From: JAWXTK01 sp044433645
GTDB taxonomy: Bacteria > Bacteroidota > Bacteroidia > Bacteroidales > Rikenellaceae
DNA: 64,000 nucleotides
Assembly (NCBI GenBank): GCA_044433645.1
Contig: JAWXTK010000008.1
Location: 1 to 64,000 of the forward strand
Direction of reading: 5' to 3'
The notes beneath the pieces are model-generated. The model saw only the letters and a list, made by a program, of their open reading frames with translations, was not told where the DNA came from and searched no databases. This document shows, in pieces, positions 25,786 to 35,009 of this stretch (positions are counted from its first letter, which is position 1; every line of letters begins with the position of its first letter). Position numbers and translations under genes: made by a program.

Positions 25786-28101
25786 CTAAAACTTATAGGC
25801 TAAATTAGCGCGAAAAGTTCGCGAGTAACTATACAAATATTTATTATCAAAGGGCACATAATAAGTGTCCACACCAGAGCCTTTAACACTCAGTCGCATC
25901 TGCTCATAACCACTATAAACTATCTCACTCGCCAACAGGTTTGACACCTGCAAGGTTGCATAAAACTCATGCCCGGCTATCTTAAATCCTTTATACACAA
26001 AAAGCGAAACAGTAGTAGCACTTGGCAAGCACTCCTGCTCAGTTAATTCGCTCACTAACTCTGGATAATAGGCTGCCTCGGTGATGTTTAGCGTGCGACG
26101 CAAAGGGTTAATCTCAACATAACTTCTCGACGAATAATTCACTCCTATGCTCGCCATTATACCATAAAACCCACTGTAAGTAAGTTGAGTTGATGCCACA
26201 AATTGGGGTGTGTTAGCTATGTAATAATCCTTGATATAAGCTGTTTGCACCTGGCCTAACTGCTTGCCCGAGTCCTGCGCGTAAATATTAGCATCTGGAT
26301 TATTAGCATAATAATATTTACCATAACCTAGAGCCCCACTAAGCGAAAACCCATACTTTAATTTCACCTCAACACCTAGCTCAAAACCCTGATGAACCGA
26401 AGATAAATCACTTAGAATCAGCGAACTATAACACTCATAGATATCATCATAATAGCTATAAGATTTTAGCTCATTACTAAATTTTGTGTGATAAAGCGAA
26501 AGATTTAGAGTCAGTGATTTATGTCTGAAACTATAATTTAATTCGCTCGAAAAACGCTGCTTAGAGCGAGGATTAGCCGTAAAACTATTTGCGTAATAGG
26601 GCGAGATAAAAACATCGCTAGCATAGGGTGCTTCACTGCCAAGGGCAAGGCTAAACTTAAAAACATGAGCATTCCACGGACGATAGCTTGTGCTAAAATC
26701 TAGAGAGTAAGTGTCAAAGCCAAGCGACTTGGATTTGGCATCATCCACTAAATCACGCCTATAAAAATTCTCGTAACCCACACTTAGACCAAGGCTCGCA
26801 GCCAAACGTTTCTTATTATATTTAGCCTCAGCAAAAGCCTCAAATTTATTAAGATAAAATCCTGAATTATAATCAATTACCTCTCCTTCATAAACCTTCT
26901 CATCCTTATCACTTAACACATACTTACTACCCAAGGCATCGTCCAAAACATTACTTACACTCATGGATGAGAAGTTATATTCTGCACCATAATTAAATTT
27001 TAAATTTATTTTGGTCTCGCTGTTAAGTTCTGTGTGAAGCCTAAAATCATGCTTATTTTGCTGTTGACGTTGGAAATAATACAAGGCTCTATCGCCACTA
27101 TTATTATTAAGCGTGAGAATCTGATCCCAATCTATTTGCGTGAGCGAAGTATTACCACTCACCCACTGTTCGGTAATCTCATCTTTTGTGTCGCCCTCGT
27201 CCAAAAAACTAGGCAACCACTGATAATAATCGGGGTAAGGGCTCAGGGCATCATCCCAAAGCAAGGACGTGTAAGACTTAGACGTATAAATATATAAACC
27301 ACTCACGCTGAGCGAAGTATAATCACTAACCTTATAATCATAGGTGAGCATAGCACTTGGCTCTAACTGCTCATTCACCCTCGAAGAAAGCACCTCACCT
27401 GATAGATAACCCCACGAAGGATTGTAAAGTTTGTCATCAGTTAAATCAAAGACCTCCTCAGTTGTAGCACTGCGCGAAGAATACTTAGCATAATTTGCAC
27501 CCACAAATAAAGACAATACACCTCTTTGCGAAAGCTGCCTATCCATACTAAAACCAAGATTATAATATTCACCCCACAGCCCCTCTATCTGCTCATCACG
27601 ACCTAGCTTAGCATCGGCATAAACCACAAAATCTCCTTGCCGGGAATACAAACCCTTGAGCGCAAGTGGCGAATTACGATTCACATAAGACACGCTAGCC
27701 CTTGACTCAAGTGGGGCGTCGCTAGCTTTTAGGCTATAATTCGTTGAAGAAAAGATATTATATTGAGATATGTGCTTAGTCCTCATCCCTCTGAGCGTAT
27801 TTATCAGCGCAAAGTAAGGCCACTGGCTAAAATTATCATCGAGCTCTATGCCATTGATTTTTGTGGAGGAATAATTGTAAGCGTACCCACGGCGAAGATA
27901 CCTCTGATAAGAAAAATTATAAGTGCTAAGTTTTGTGAAAATATCTTCCTCACTCTCCAAGGCATTTACAAACAAAGAATAATCGCTGCGCATAAGCAAA
28001 TATTGCTCAGACAAATCCAGCGAAAGGTCATAATCTGTAGTTTGTGCTCCCAGCCTCAAAGAGAGAACACTCAAAAATAGAAATACACTTAACCTTTTCA
28101 T
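25786..28101 (-). CDS. TonB-dependent receptor-like outer membrane protein
   Basis: Outer-membrane beta-barrel of 771 residues with a signal peptide ending near LRLGAQ (20). A plug-like region occupies the first ~150 residues. Many alternating, aromatic-rich strands follow, ending in the C-terminal aromatic signature (RTFRANLAYKF). There is no CarboxypepD-type extension as in SusC, and no SusD partner follows; instead two DUF5689 lipoproteins do. The substrate is unknown. Its ATG lies 17 nt beyond the stem of the secG terminator with no visible -7 element, so how it is transcribed is unclear. Confidence 0.8.
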   Translation of the reverse strand: MKRLSVFLFLSVLSLRLGAQTTDYDLSLDLSEQYLLMRSDYSLFVNALESEEDIFTKLSTYNFSYQRYLRRGYAYNYSSTKINGIELDDNFSQWPYFALINTLRGMRTKHISQYNIFSSTNYSLKASDAPLESRASVSYVNRNSPLALKGLYSRQGDFVVYADAKLGRDEQIEGLWGEYYNLGFSMDRQLSQRGVLSLFVGANYAKYSSRSATTEEVFDLTDDKLYNPSWGYLSGEVLSSRVNEQLEPSAMLTYDYKVSDYTSLSVSGLYIYTSKSYTSLLWDDALSPYPDYYQWLPSFLDEGDTKDEITEQWVSGNTSLTQIDWDQILTLNNNSGDRALYYFQRQQQNKHDFRLHTELNSETKINLKFNYGAEYNFSSMSVSNVLDDALGSKYVLSDKDEKVYEGEVIDYNSGFYLNKFEAFAEAKYNKKRLAASLGLSVGYENFYRRDLVDDAKSKSLGFDTYSLDFSTSYRPWNAHVFKFSLALGSEAPYASDVFISPYYANSFTANPRSKQRFSSELNYSFRHKSLTLNLSLYHTKFSNELKSYSYYDDIYECYSSLILSDLSSVHQGFELGVEVKLKYGFSLSGALGYGKYYYANNPDANIYAQDSGKQLGQVQTAYIKDYYIANTPQFVASTQLTYSGFYGIMASIGVNYSSRSYVEINPLRRTLNITEAAYYPELVSELTEQECLPSATTVSLFVYKGFKIAGHEFYATLQVSNLLASEIVYSGYEQMRLSVKGSGVDTYYVPFDNKYLYSYSRTFRANLAYKF

Positions 28102-28106
28102 TCTTT

Positions 28107-28143
28107 TCTAAAAACAAAGCAGATATCATTTCTAATATCTGCT
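28107..28143 (-). terminator. Intrinsic terminator after secG
   Basis: On the minus strand AGCAGATAT (28143-28135) and ATATCTGCT (28126-28118) form a 9-bp perfect stem with an 8-nt loop, followed by TTGTTTTTA. It lies 33 bp after the secG stop and separates the lptE-secG operon from the TonB-dependent receptor gene. Confidence 0.75.
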
Positions 28144-28175
28144 CTATATATATAAGGTAAAACTTATAATCTTTA

Positions 28176-28541
28176 TTACTCTGCTGCTGCTGGCTCTGTC
28201 TCTAGGGCTTCGATATCAGAAGGAAGAGCAACTTGGTTTTGAATCATACCTTCAACGCCTGTGTTAACGCCTGTTTTTTCGATAGATTTCTCAAGTTCTG
28301 ATTTGCTGCTAGCGATGTTGCCTGAAGGCATAGTCATAGTAGCAACCAAACTCAATACAACGATAGCAATAGCTAAAGTCCAAGTGAATTTTTCAAGAAA
28401 GTCTGAAGTTTGACGTGCACCCATAACTTGATTTGATGCACCAAAGTTAGCAGCCATACCACTTTTAGGGTTTTGTGCCAATACTGCAAGCACGATAAGT
28501 ACGCTCGCGATAAGGATTAAAATAATAGAAAAAATATACAT
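28176..28541 (-). CDS. secG: Preprotein translocase subunit SecG
   Basis: Small subunit of the SecYEG channel. The two transmembrane helices are at about 3-22 and 54-75, joined by the conserved NPKSGMAANFGASNQVMGARQ loop (about 25-45), including the GARQ-to-FLEK transition. The acidic C-terminal tail (to residue 121) is typical of Bacteroidetes. It ends the operon that includes lptE and the sigma-54 activator. Confidence 0.93.
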   Translation of the reverse strand: MYIFSIILILIASVLIVLAVLAQNPKSGMAANFGASNQVMGARQTSDFLEKFTWTLAIAIVVLSLVATMTMPSGNIASSKSELEKSIEKTGVNTGVEGMIQNQVALPSDIEALETEPAAAE

Positions 28542-28567
28542 TTTTGAGTTAATTAATTAATTACATT

Positions 28568-29026
28568 TTATTCTTTTACCTCAATTTTTGAGATAATCTC
28601 TGCAAAATAAACACTTTTTTTCGGATATAACAAACTTAATTTCAAATACATTTGTTTTGCCTGAAGATTTAGCCCCTGCAAAAGCAAGATTTTAGCCAAC
28701 TCCTCGCTCACTATATCATCGTCTTCTAAGGGGTCATCACCCAGGGTTAAATCCTCGTCTGGGCTCTCAGAAGAGGGCGTAATTTTATAGTCACCTATGG
28801 CCAAAAAATTATCAATAATACTATCCGTAGCACCGTTTGAGGCCGTTTGTTCCTCTATCTCAAGGCTCTCGGCAAGCGAAATAACCCCCACCCTACGAAG
28901 CAAACTAATCAACTTGTCACCTCCCTCACTCTTAGCGTCAAGAGCCATGCGAGCCAAGGTAAAATAAGGATATTTATCCAATATTTTTTTTAGCTGATGC
29001 TCATCATATTTTTTTAGCTCTCTCAT
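28568..29026 (-). CDS. Conserved hypothetical protein between lptE and secG
   Basis: Acidic cytosolic protein of 152 residues without signal peptide. The C-terminus (about 110-150, LLLQGLNLQAKQMYLKLS then YPKKSVYFAEII) resembles a single TPR-like helix pair. I do not know a function. A gene of this type is common between lptE and secG in Bacteroidetes. It starts 7 bp after lptE. Confidence 0.7.
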   Translation of the reverse strand: MRELKKYDEHQLKKILDKYPYFTLARMALDAKSEGGDKLISLLRRVGVISLAESLEIEEQTASNGATDSIIDNFLAIGDYKITPSSESPDEDLTLGDDPLEDDDIVSEELAKILLLQGLNLQAKQMYLKLSLLYPKKSVYFAEIISKIEVKE

Positions 29027-29033
29027 CGTTTTT

Positions 29034-29564
29034 CTACCAATTTGCTACTGCGGCATTAAAAATATCATCAACCAACATATCACAAATCTCAGGAATCAAA
29101 GTAGGCTCAACACTCTGAAGCAGAGAGTTACTATCATACTCCAAGAACGAAGTAAAGGTCCTATTATAATTAAGCTTTGAATCTTTTAAGTTCGTGAATT
29201 TCACTTTCACTGTAATAGTCAAACGGTTGGTTGCTGAAACCTCGTCGCTAGTAACCGAAGCTGGCGTAGATGTATAATTTGTTATCTCACCCTCAAAGGC
29301 CAAATCTCCACCCTCGCGCACAAGATCCAAGCGTGTCTGGCGCTCAAACTTATCCTGCAAAGCCTCAGTTAGAGTTGAACTTAAAATAGGCGCAACCATA
29401 GTAGCATTATTAGGGAAAGTTGCTATACTCACGGTCTTAGCCGAAATAGGAATAGATGCCCCAGTGAGTGAATATTTTATAGTACAACCATAAAGGCTTA
29501 TCGCAAAAAATAGCACTGTGGCTACCTTTGTTAAATTATTTGATATTTTCTTAAATATATTCAT
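29034..29564 (-). CDS. lptE: LPS-assembly lipoprotein LptE (Bacteroidetes type)
   Basis: Outer-membrane lipoprotein that with LptD inserts lipopolysaccharide. At 176 residues it has a lipobox near residue 27 (ISLYGC) followed by TIKYSLTGASIP and SIATFPN (about 46-52), the usual start of the LptE fold. Its position between the sigma-54 activator and secG is the standard Bacteroidetes context. It overlaps the activator gene by 14 bp. Confidence 0.88.
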   Translation of the reverse strand: MNIFKKISNNLTKVATVLFFAISLYGCTIKYSLTGASIPISAKTVSIATFPNNATMVAPILSSTLTEALQDKFERQTRLDLVREGGDLAFEGEITNYTSTPASVTSDEVSATNRLTITVKVKFTNLKDSKLNYNRTFTSFLEYDSNSLLQSVEPTLIPEICDMLVDDIFNAAVANW

Positions 29565-30744
29565 CTATTGCTAGTTCTTTAATTTTTCTATAAAGCGTGC
29601 GCTCGGATATAAATAATTCTTTTGCAGCCTCGCGCCTACGTCCATTATTACGTTTAAGGGCCTGGATTATTGCATCTCGCTGAGCTTTTTCTTTGGTCAT
29701 CACCTCGCTAGCCTCTACTACTTCTTCGCTCTCGGTAAACATAGGTTCGGTGACTATCGTAGGCAAATAATCATTAGTTGGCAGTAGGCCTGCTATCTCA
29801 GAAGATGAGTGAGGTGTATTTTGATTTGCCCTGGAGAGTTCCATAACCATCTGCTTTAACTCGCTAATATCATGACGCATATCAAACAATACCTTATATA
29901 ATAACTCTCTCTCATCTGAACTTCCCATAGAGCCCTGCCCCGAAAGCAACACAGGCGAAGTAGGGGCAACAGAAATATAACGAGCAATTATATCCGAGGT
30001 AATAGCCCTAGACTCCTCAACGGCAGAAATCTGCTCAGCAATATTTTTTAATTGTCTGATATTTCCCGGCCACGAGTAATTTTCCAGCACCTCGCGAGCA
30101 CCCTCATCCAAGACTATGCTTGGCATTTTATATTGCAAGGCCACATCGGCTGCAAATTTTCTAAACAACAAATAAATATCCTCTTTGCGCTCACGAAGTG
30201 GCGGCACAAAGATAGGCACAGTATTAAGCCTATAATATAAATCCTCGCGAAAACGCCCCTTTGCAATGGCCTGCGTAAGGTTGATATTTGTGGCAGCTAC
30301 GACTCTAACATTTGTTTTTTGAATCTTAGACGAACCCACACGAATAAACTCACCCGTTTGAAGCACACGCAAAAGTCTAACTTGTGTAGACACGGGCAGT
30401 TCTGCCACTTCATCCAAGAAAATAGTACCTCCGTCAGCCTCCTCAAAGTAACCCTTGCGCGATTCCATAGCACCGGTAAATGCTCCTTTTTCGTGGCCAA
30501 AAAGCTCTGAGTCTATAGTCCCCTCGGGTATAGCACCACAGTTTACTGCAATATATTTATTGTGTTTACGCGCGCTGTAAGCATGAATAATCTGAGGGAA
30601 AAACTCTTTACCCACACCACTCTCGCCAGTGATTAGCACCGAAAGGTCGGTAGCTGCAACTCTCACAGCACCTTCCAAGGGGCGATGCATAACTTCGCTG
30701 GTTCCAATTATTCCAAATCTTTGCTTTACTGATAAAATATCCAT
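29551..30744 (-). CDS. Sigma-54-dependent transcriptional activator
   Basis: AAA+ enhancer-binding protein of 397 residues with no N-terminal receiver or GAF domain. Walker A is GESGVGKE (about 40-47), the sigma-54 contact loop is GAFTGA (about 85-90), Walker B is GGTIFLDEVAELP (about 104-116), and the arginine-finger region is FREDLYYRLN (about 165-174). The Fis-type helix-turn-helix is at the end (GRRREAAKELFISERTLYRKI, about 368-388). With no sensory domain its activity is probably set by expression or a partner. It lies 7 bp after the HU-domain gene. Confidence 0.93.
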   Translation of the reverse strand: MDILSVKQRFGIIGTSEVMHRPLEGAVRVAATDLSVLITGESGVGKEFFPQIIHAYSARKHNKYIAVNCGAIPEGTIDSELFGHEKGAFTGAMESRKGYFEEADGGTIFLDEVAELPVSTQVRLLRVLQTGEFIRVGSSKIQKTNVRVVAATNINLTQAIAKGRFREDLYYRLNTVPIFVPPLRERKEDIYLLFRKFAADVALQYKMPSIVLDEGAREVLENYSWPGNIRQLKNIAEQISAVEESRAITSDIIARYISVAPTSPVLLSGQGSMGSSDERELLYKVLFDMRHDISELKQMVMELSRANQNTPHSSSEIAGLLPTNDYLPTIVTEPMFTESEEVVEASEVMTKEKAQRDAIIQALKRNNGRRREAAKELFISERTLYRKIKELAIDEYI

Positions 30745-30751
30745 TTGTATT

Positions 30752-31312
30752 TTATTTTGTTTGCTCCACTTTTAATTCGGGAGTCAAATCCACATCTTCC
30801 TTAGTAGTAAAATAACCATAAGCCATAATTAGCACAGCCAGCAGAGTGACTGTAACAGCTATAATCATAACCTTGTCTACTCCAGTTTTTTGCTCTAGTT
30901 CACTCTCAATCTCTGTTTCAGGCTCTAATTCAGCCACAATTTCAGGTTCTTCATCCTGGAGTTTTTCAAAGATTTTTTCGTGTTTAACCTCAGGGAATTC
31001 ACCTTCTTGATGAAACACAAAAAGTCCACTATCCGTTAGCTCAAACTCACCAAAACCTGAAATCGTATAACTTCCCGTAACCAGGCTCTGTTGCCTAAGC
31101 TGAGCAACAAATTTTTTAACAAGCTCGCGCGAGGCTAACTCACTTAAGCAATACTCTTTTTTAACAAGGCCAACTAAAACACCATCATCCTCTGTAAGTA
31201 ACTGAGTAAAAACGACTTCACCTGTTTGTTGTTTTTTGATAAACGCACCAAAATCAGCAACTACAAGTCGCGTTCCGTTTTCAAAAAAGTTCTTAATTAT
31301 CGAATTTAACAT
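30752..31312 (-). CDS. HU-CCDC81-like domain membrane protein
   Basis: Protein of 186 residues. The first ~110 residues resemble the paired HU-like domains (CCDC81 bacterial type) found in Bacteroidetes septal SPOR proteins: LVVADFGAFIKK (about 16-27) and GSYTISGFGEFEL (about 80-92). An acidic linker follows, then a transmembrane helix (about 147-165) and a short periplasmic tail. The usual C-terminal SPOR domain is absent, so a cell-division role is uncertain. It is the first gene of a five-gene minus-strand operon with its own promoter. Confidence 0.75.
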   Translation of the reverse strand: MLNSIIKNFFENGTRLVVADFGAFIKKQQTGEVVFTQLLTEDDGVLVGLVKKEYCLSELASRELVKKFVAQLRQQSLVTGSYTISGFGEFELTDSGLFVFHQEGEFPEVKHEKIFEKLQDEEPEIVAELEPETEIESELEQKTGVDKVMIIAVTVTLLAVLIMAYGYFTTKEDVDLTPELKVEQTK

Positions 31313-31342
31313 ACGAGCATTTTTTTTGGAGTATATCTTTCA

Positions 31343-31373
31343 CAAAGTTATAACAAAAAACTGGGATTACAAA
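31343..31373 (-). promoter_or_regulatory. Promoter of the HU-sigma-54 activator-lptE-secG operon
   Basis: The minus strand reads TTTG (31373-31370), 19 bp, TAACTTTG (31350-31343), a full consensus match. The first start codon is 31 bp downstream. Confidence 0.8.
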
Positions 31374-31472
31374 AATAAAAAAATTGTTGTTAAGGTGATA
31401 AAATGATGAGTTTGTGCTGAAATTCCAAAAAAAGTTTTTACCTTGCAGTCCGAATTTAAAATAATGTAACTC

Positions 31473-31504
31473 AGCTACATCATGATTTTTTAAGCAATGT
31501 AGCT
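31473..31504 (+). promoter_or_regulatory. Hairpin upstream of arginine decarboxylase
   Basis: AGCTACAT (31473-31480) and ATGTAGCT (31497-31504) form an 8-bp perfect inverted repeat with a 16-nt loop, 35 bp before the decarboxylase ATG. ATGTA (31464-31468) offers a competing partner for TACAT at 31476-31480. There is no T-run, so it is not a terminator. A leader or operator role is inferred. Confidence 0.4.
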
Positions 31505-31539
31505 TAGATGGATTAACAATAATTAGCACAAACTTTAAG

Positions 31540-32934
31540 ATGAAAAACAAGTACAGCGACCTAATCGACCAAACTTTTGAGTTCCCTCAAGAAGAATTTA
31601 GCGTTGAAGATAACCAACTTTACTTTCACGATGTACCCTTAATGGATCTAATTAAGCAGTATGGCACACCTCTTAAAATCACTTATTTACCTAAGATTTC
31701 ATCTCAAATCAATCGTGCCAAACGTATGTTTAACGTAGCAATGGCTAAGGTTGATTACAAGGGAAATTACAATTATTGTTACTGCACAAAGAGTTCTCAC
31801 TTCTCGTTTGTGTTGGAAGAAGCGCTTAAAAACGACATACATTTAGAGACTTCATCGGCCTATGATATACACATTATCAATGCACTTTACGAGGGTGGCA
31901 TCATAGATAAAGACCGTTATATTATATGTAATGGATTCAAACGTCCTCAATATGTTGAGAATATCGCAGCTCTTGTCAACGGAGGGTTTTCAAATACTAT
32001 CGCGATTCTCGACAACAAGGAAGAGGTTGATTTATTCACAAATGTTATAGAAAAAACCTGCAAAATCGGCATTAGAATAGCCTCCGAGGAAGAACCTAAG
32101 TTTGACTTCTACACCTCACGTCTTGGAATTCGCTACAATGACATCGTAGATTTCTACAAAACTAAAATCAAAAACAATAAGAAGTTAAAGCTCGAAATGC
32201 TCCACTTCTTTATAAATACAGGCATCAAGGACACAGCCTACTATTGGAATGAACTTAACAAATGCCTTAACGTCTACTGCGAGCTAAAAAAACTTTGCCC
32301 AGAACTTACAGCGCTTAATATCGGAGGTGGTTTCCCTATTAAAAACACCCTAGCTTTTGATTACGACTATGAGTATATGACTGAGGAGATAATCGCTCAG
32401 ATTAAGAATGTATGCGCTCAAGCAGAAGTGGATGAACCAAATATTTTCACTGAGTTTGGTTCGTTTACCGTGGGAGAAAGTGGCGCAACCCTATTCTCTA
32501 TCATCAACCAAAAGCAACAAAATGACAAGGAGAGTTGGTATATGATAGATAGTTCCTTTATGACTACATTGCCTGATACTTGGGGTATTAAGCAACGCTA
32601 CATACTACTAGCCATCAACAACTGGGACAAAGAATACCAACGAGTTTTCCTTGGAGGACTTACTTGCGATAGCGAGGATTATTACAGTGGTGAATCTCAC
32701 GCTAATGCCATTTTCTTGCCAAAATTGCAAGCTCAAGAACCTCAATACATAGGATTTTTTCACACGGGGGCATATCAGGAGTCACTTGGAGGCTTTGGTG
32801 GAATACAACACTGCCTAACTCCTGCACCTAAACACATTATCATAGACCGAGACAAATCGACAAACGAATATTACACACGTCTGTTCGCTAAAGAGCAAAG
32901 CTATCGTTCTATGATGAGAATCCTAGGATACTAA
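31540..32934 (+). CDS. Arginine decarboxylase, Bacteroidetes short type (PLP fold III)
   Basis: Cytosolic PLP enzyme of 464 residues of the alanine-racemase-fold decarboxylases. It closely resembles proteins annotated as arginine decarboxylase in Flavobacteriia. The PLP Lys is Lys84 in YCYCTKSSHF. The substrate-side His is in MLHFFINTG (about 225-233), the phosphate-binding glycines are in LNIGGGFPIK (about 261-270), and LGGLTCDSEDYY (about 364-375) carries the Cys-Asp pair from the partner subunit. It probably makes agmatine for polyamines. Carboxynorspermidine decarboxylase is the alternative within the fold. It is monocistronic, with a hairpin leader. Confidence 0.85.
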   Translation: MKNKYSDLIDQTFEFPQEEFSVEDNQLYFHDVPLMDLIKQYGTPLKITYLPKISSQINRAKRMFNVAMAKVDYKGNYNYCYCTKSSHFSFVLEEALKNDIHLETSSAYDIHIINALYEGGIIDKDRYIICNGFKRPQYVENIAALVNGGFSNTIAILDNKEEVDLFTNVIEKTCKIGIRIASEEEPKFDFYTSRLGIRYNDIVDFYKTKIKNNKKLKLEMLHFFINTGIKDTAYYWNELNKCLNVYCELKKLCPELTALNIGGGFPIKNTLAFDYDYEYMTEEIIAQIKNVCAQAEVDEPNIFTEFGSFTVGESGATLFSIINQKQQNDKESWYMIDSSFMTTLPDTWGIKQRYILLAINNWDKEYQRVFLGGLTCDSEDYYSGESHANAIFLPKLQAQEPQYIGFFHTGAYQESLGGFGGIQHCLTPAPKHIIIDRDKSTNEYYTRLFAKEQSYRSMMRILGY

Positions 32935-32946
32935 AAAAATATTTCT

Positions 32947-32954
32947 TAAATTTG
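32947..32954 (+). promoter_or_regulatory. -7 element for the GH36-like gene (TAAATTTG)
   Basis: TAAATTTG lies 36 bp before the ATG at 32991, in the short gap after the arginine decarboxylase gene. No TTTG is found at -33 spacing. Confidence 0.45.
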
Positions 32955-32990
32955 TTCTTTAGACTAACCCTAATTTGAAGAACAAATTTT

Positions 32991-35009
32991 ATGAGAAATA
33001 TTCTACTATCCCTATTATTTTGCATGAGCCACCTTATATCTATGGCTCAAACTTTGGATTTAACCCAAACAAAGAAAAACGAAGTTTACTCCTTAGAATT
33101 AGGGGGTGAGCCGACAGAAGGCATAATTAATCGCCTAAGTACAAAACTTCCCGAATACAAAAGAGCCACTTTATTTGCTAGTAGACAATCAAATTTTAAT
33201 GATATAAATCAACTGCTGAGCTGGCAAGCAACCGACATCAGCAAGTTTCGCGAGCGAGTAAACAAAAAAGAAGCACCTCAAAACGCAGTTTATTTCCTAG
33301 CTCTGGAGTTAACCGACAATAAATACATGATAGTGCAGCCTATCTCTGCACTTGAGCTCACAAGCTGGATAGAGGTCAAGGACAAAAACACCATAGACAT
33401 CGTGACTGGTTCTATGGGCAAGGGCGAGGTTAAAAAATCGTTAACCCCCATTGTTGCCTACGCTACGGGCGATGATTTATACGAACTACTATCTAAAACC
33501 TGGATAGAAATACTTGATATTGAGCAAGTTAAAGGACGTACAGTCTTGCGCTCTGAGAAAAAATACCCTGAATCTTACAAATATCTTGGTTGGTGTAGCT
33601 GGGAGCAATACAAAAAAGAGATAGACGAGAAATTACTCGTTGATGCCGTTGATAAGCTCGAAAAATCAGACCTTCCTATCAGGTGGGTGCTAGTTGACGA
33701 CGGCCACCAAAACCAGATTAAAACTGCGCTAGTAGATTACACTCCTAATAAAACCAGATTCCCTAACGGCTGGGAGCCACTACTTAGCAAACGCTCAGAA
33801 AAAATCAAATGGTTTGGGCTATGGCACTGTATGTATGGTCTGTGGCGTGGCATAAGCCCAAAACACAACATGAACTTCCTTAAGGGCAACACCATAAACT
33901 TTAATAAAACGAATCTTGTGATTGCGCCAAACGACAAGGTGTCTGAGGATTTTTACTCTGCGCTAGTTAATTCTGTATCTGTCCCAGGCTTTGACTTTGC
34001 TAAGGTTGACGTTCAAACTCGTGGCCTTACTAATTATATAGGTACAGAAAATGCTGTCTCAGCTCAAAGACGCAACGCTCAAAACCTAGAAAAATTCGCT
34101 AACGAAAGGCTAAACGGTCTTATGAACTGCATGGCTTTGAACCTACCTTCGATATTTAACACACGTTACAGCGCCACAACTCGCGTGAGCATAGATTATA
34201 AGCTAAATAACAGAGAGCGAGCATGTTCTCACATTCACCAAAGTTTCCAAAACACATCATGGATAGGGCAAACCGTATGGCCTGACCACGATATGTTCCA
34301 CTCATCAGATCTAGCCTTTGGCAGGTATATGGCTGTGAGTAAGGCACTTTCGGGCGCACCTATTTACCTTTCTGATGCTCCCGAGGACTTTGTAGCTGAG
34401 TATATTTCACCTTTGGCCTATGCTGACGGCGAACTGTTAAGACCTTCTGCGCCTGGTGCTCCTCTGCCTAGTTCTTTCTTTGCAGATGCAGTTTTAGGAG
34501 GTGATGCTTACTATGTTATTGCACCTACGGGTGAGACTTCAGCAGCTATCGTAGCCTATAATCTAACCAACGATGTGGCAAAAATCAAGGCTAGCATCTC
34601 GGCCGAAGATTATACTCATGCCGATGCAATGAGCCAGCCTTACACGGGTGCGCGCAAATTGCCTAAGGAGGGTTTGGCCTATTATGATTGGTACACTAAA
34701 AAGGGTGGCAAGCTAGATAAAAGCTATGATTTTGAGTTGGAGAATGCTAAGGACAGATTGATAATTTTGAGTGAGATTAAAAATAATTGGGCTGTTATAG
34801 GGGCCGAGGACAAATACTTATCGCCCGTAGCAGTTAAGAGTGTAAAAAGCTCAAAATCAAGCCTTAAGCTCACTTTAAAGGAAGCTGGCAGTGTAATTAT
34901 TTATAGTAAAACTAAGATTAAGAGCTCAAAAACTGTGGAAGTCACTTCGCTTGGAGGAGGGCTTTATAAGGTGGATAGCAAGCAAACGAGCATCGCGCTA
35001 ACGAGATAA
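32991..35009 (+). CDS. Sip1/raffinose-synthase-like GH36 family protein
   Basis: Secreted protein of 672 residues, with signal peptide cleavage after MAQ (about 20). It resembles the Sip1/raffinose synthase branch of GH36 alpha-galactosidases. An N-terminal beta domain is followed by a barrel starting YLGWCSWEQYK (about 200-210), then LVDDGHQN (about 233-240), FGLWHCMYGLWRG (about 281-293) and the nucleophile segment FDFAKVDVQ (about 333-341). A possible acid/base region is TRVSIDYKL, where many relatives read SDD. An alpha-galactosidase-type activity is inferred, not certain. No partner glycan genes adjoin it. Confidence 0.8.
   Translation: MRNILLSLLFCMSHLISMAQTLDLTQTKKNEVYSLELGGEPTEGIINRLSTKLPEYKRATLFASRQSNFNDINQLLSWQATDISKFRERVNKKEAPQNAVYFLALELTDNKYMIVQPISALELTSWIEVKDKNTIDIVTGSMGKGEVKKSLTPIVAYATGDDLYELLSKTWIEILDIEQVKGRTVLRSEKKYPESYKYLGWCSWEQYKKEIDEKLLVDAVDKLEKSDLPIRWVLVDDGHQNQIKTALVDYTPNKTRFPNGWEPLLSKRSEKIKWFGLWHCMYGLWRGISPKHNMNFLKGNTINFNKTNLVIAPNDKVSEDFYSALVNSVSVPGFDFAKVDVQTRGLTNYIGTENAVSAQRRNAQNLEKFANERLNGLMNCMALNLPSIFNTRYSATTRVSIDYKLNNRERACSHIHQSFQNTSWIGQTVWPDHDMFHSSDLAFGRYMAVSKALSGAPIYLSDAPEDFVAEYISPLAYADGELLRPSAPGAPLPSSFFADAVLGGDAYYVIAPTGETSAAIVAYNLTNDVAKIKASISAEDYTHADAMSQPYTGARKLPKEGLAYYDWYTKKGGKLDKSYDFELENAKDRLIILSEIKNNWAVIGAEDKYLSPVAVKSVKSSKSSLKLTLKEAGSVIIYSKTKIKSSKTVEVTSLGGGLYKVDSKQTSIALTR

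Noticed and set aside
31540..32934. Calling the fold III decarboxylase carboxynorspermidine decarboxylase
   Set aside because: Its length of 464 residues and motifs such as YCYCTKSSHF and LGGLTCDSEDYY agree better with the Bacteroidetes short arginine decarboxylase group.
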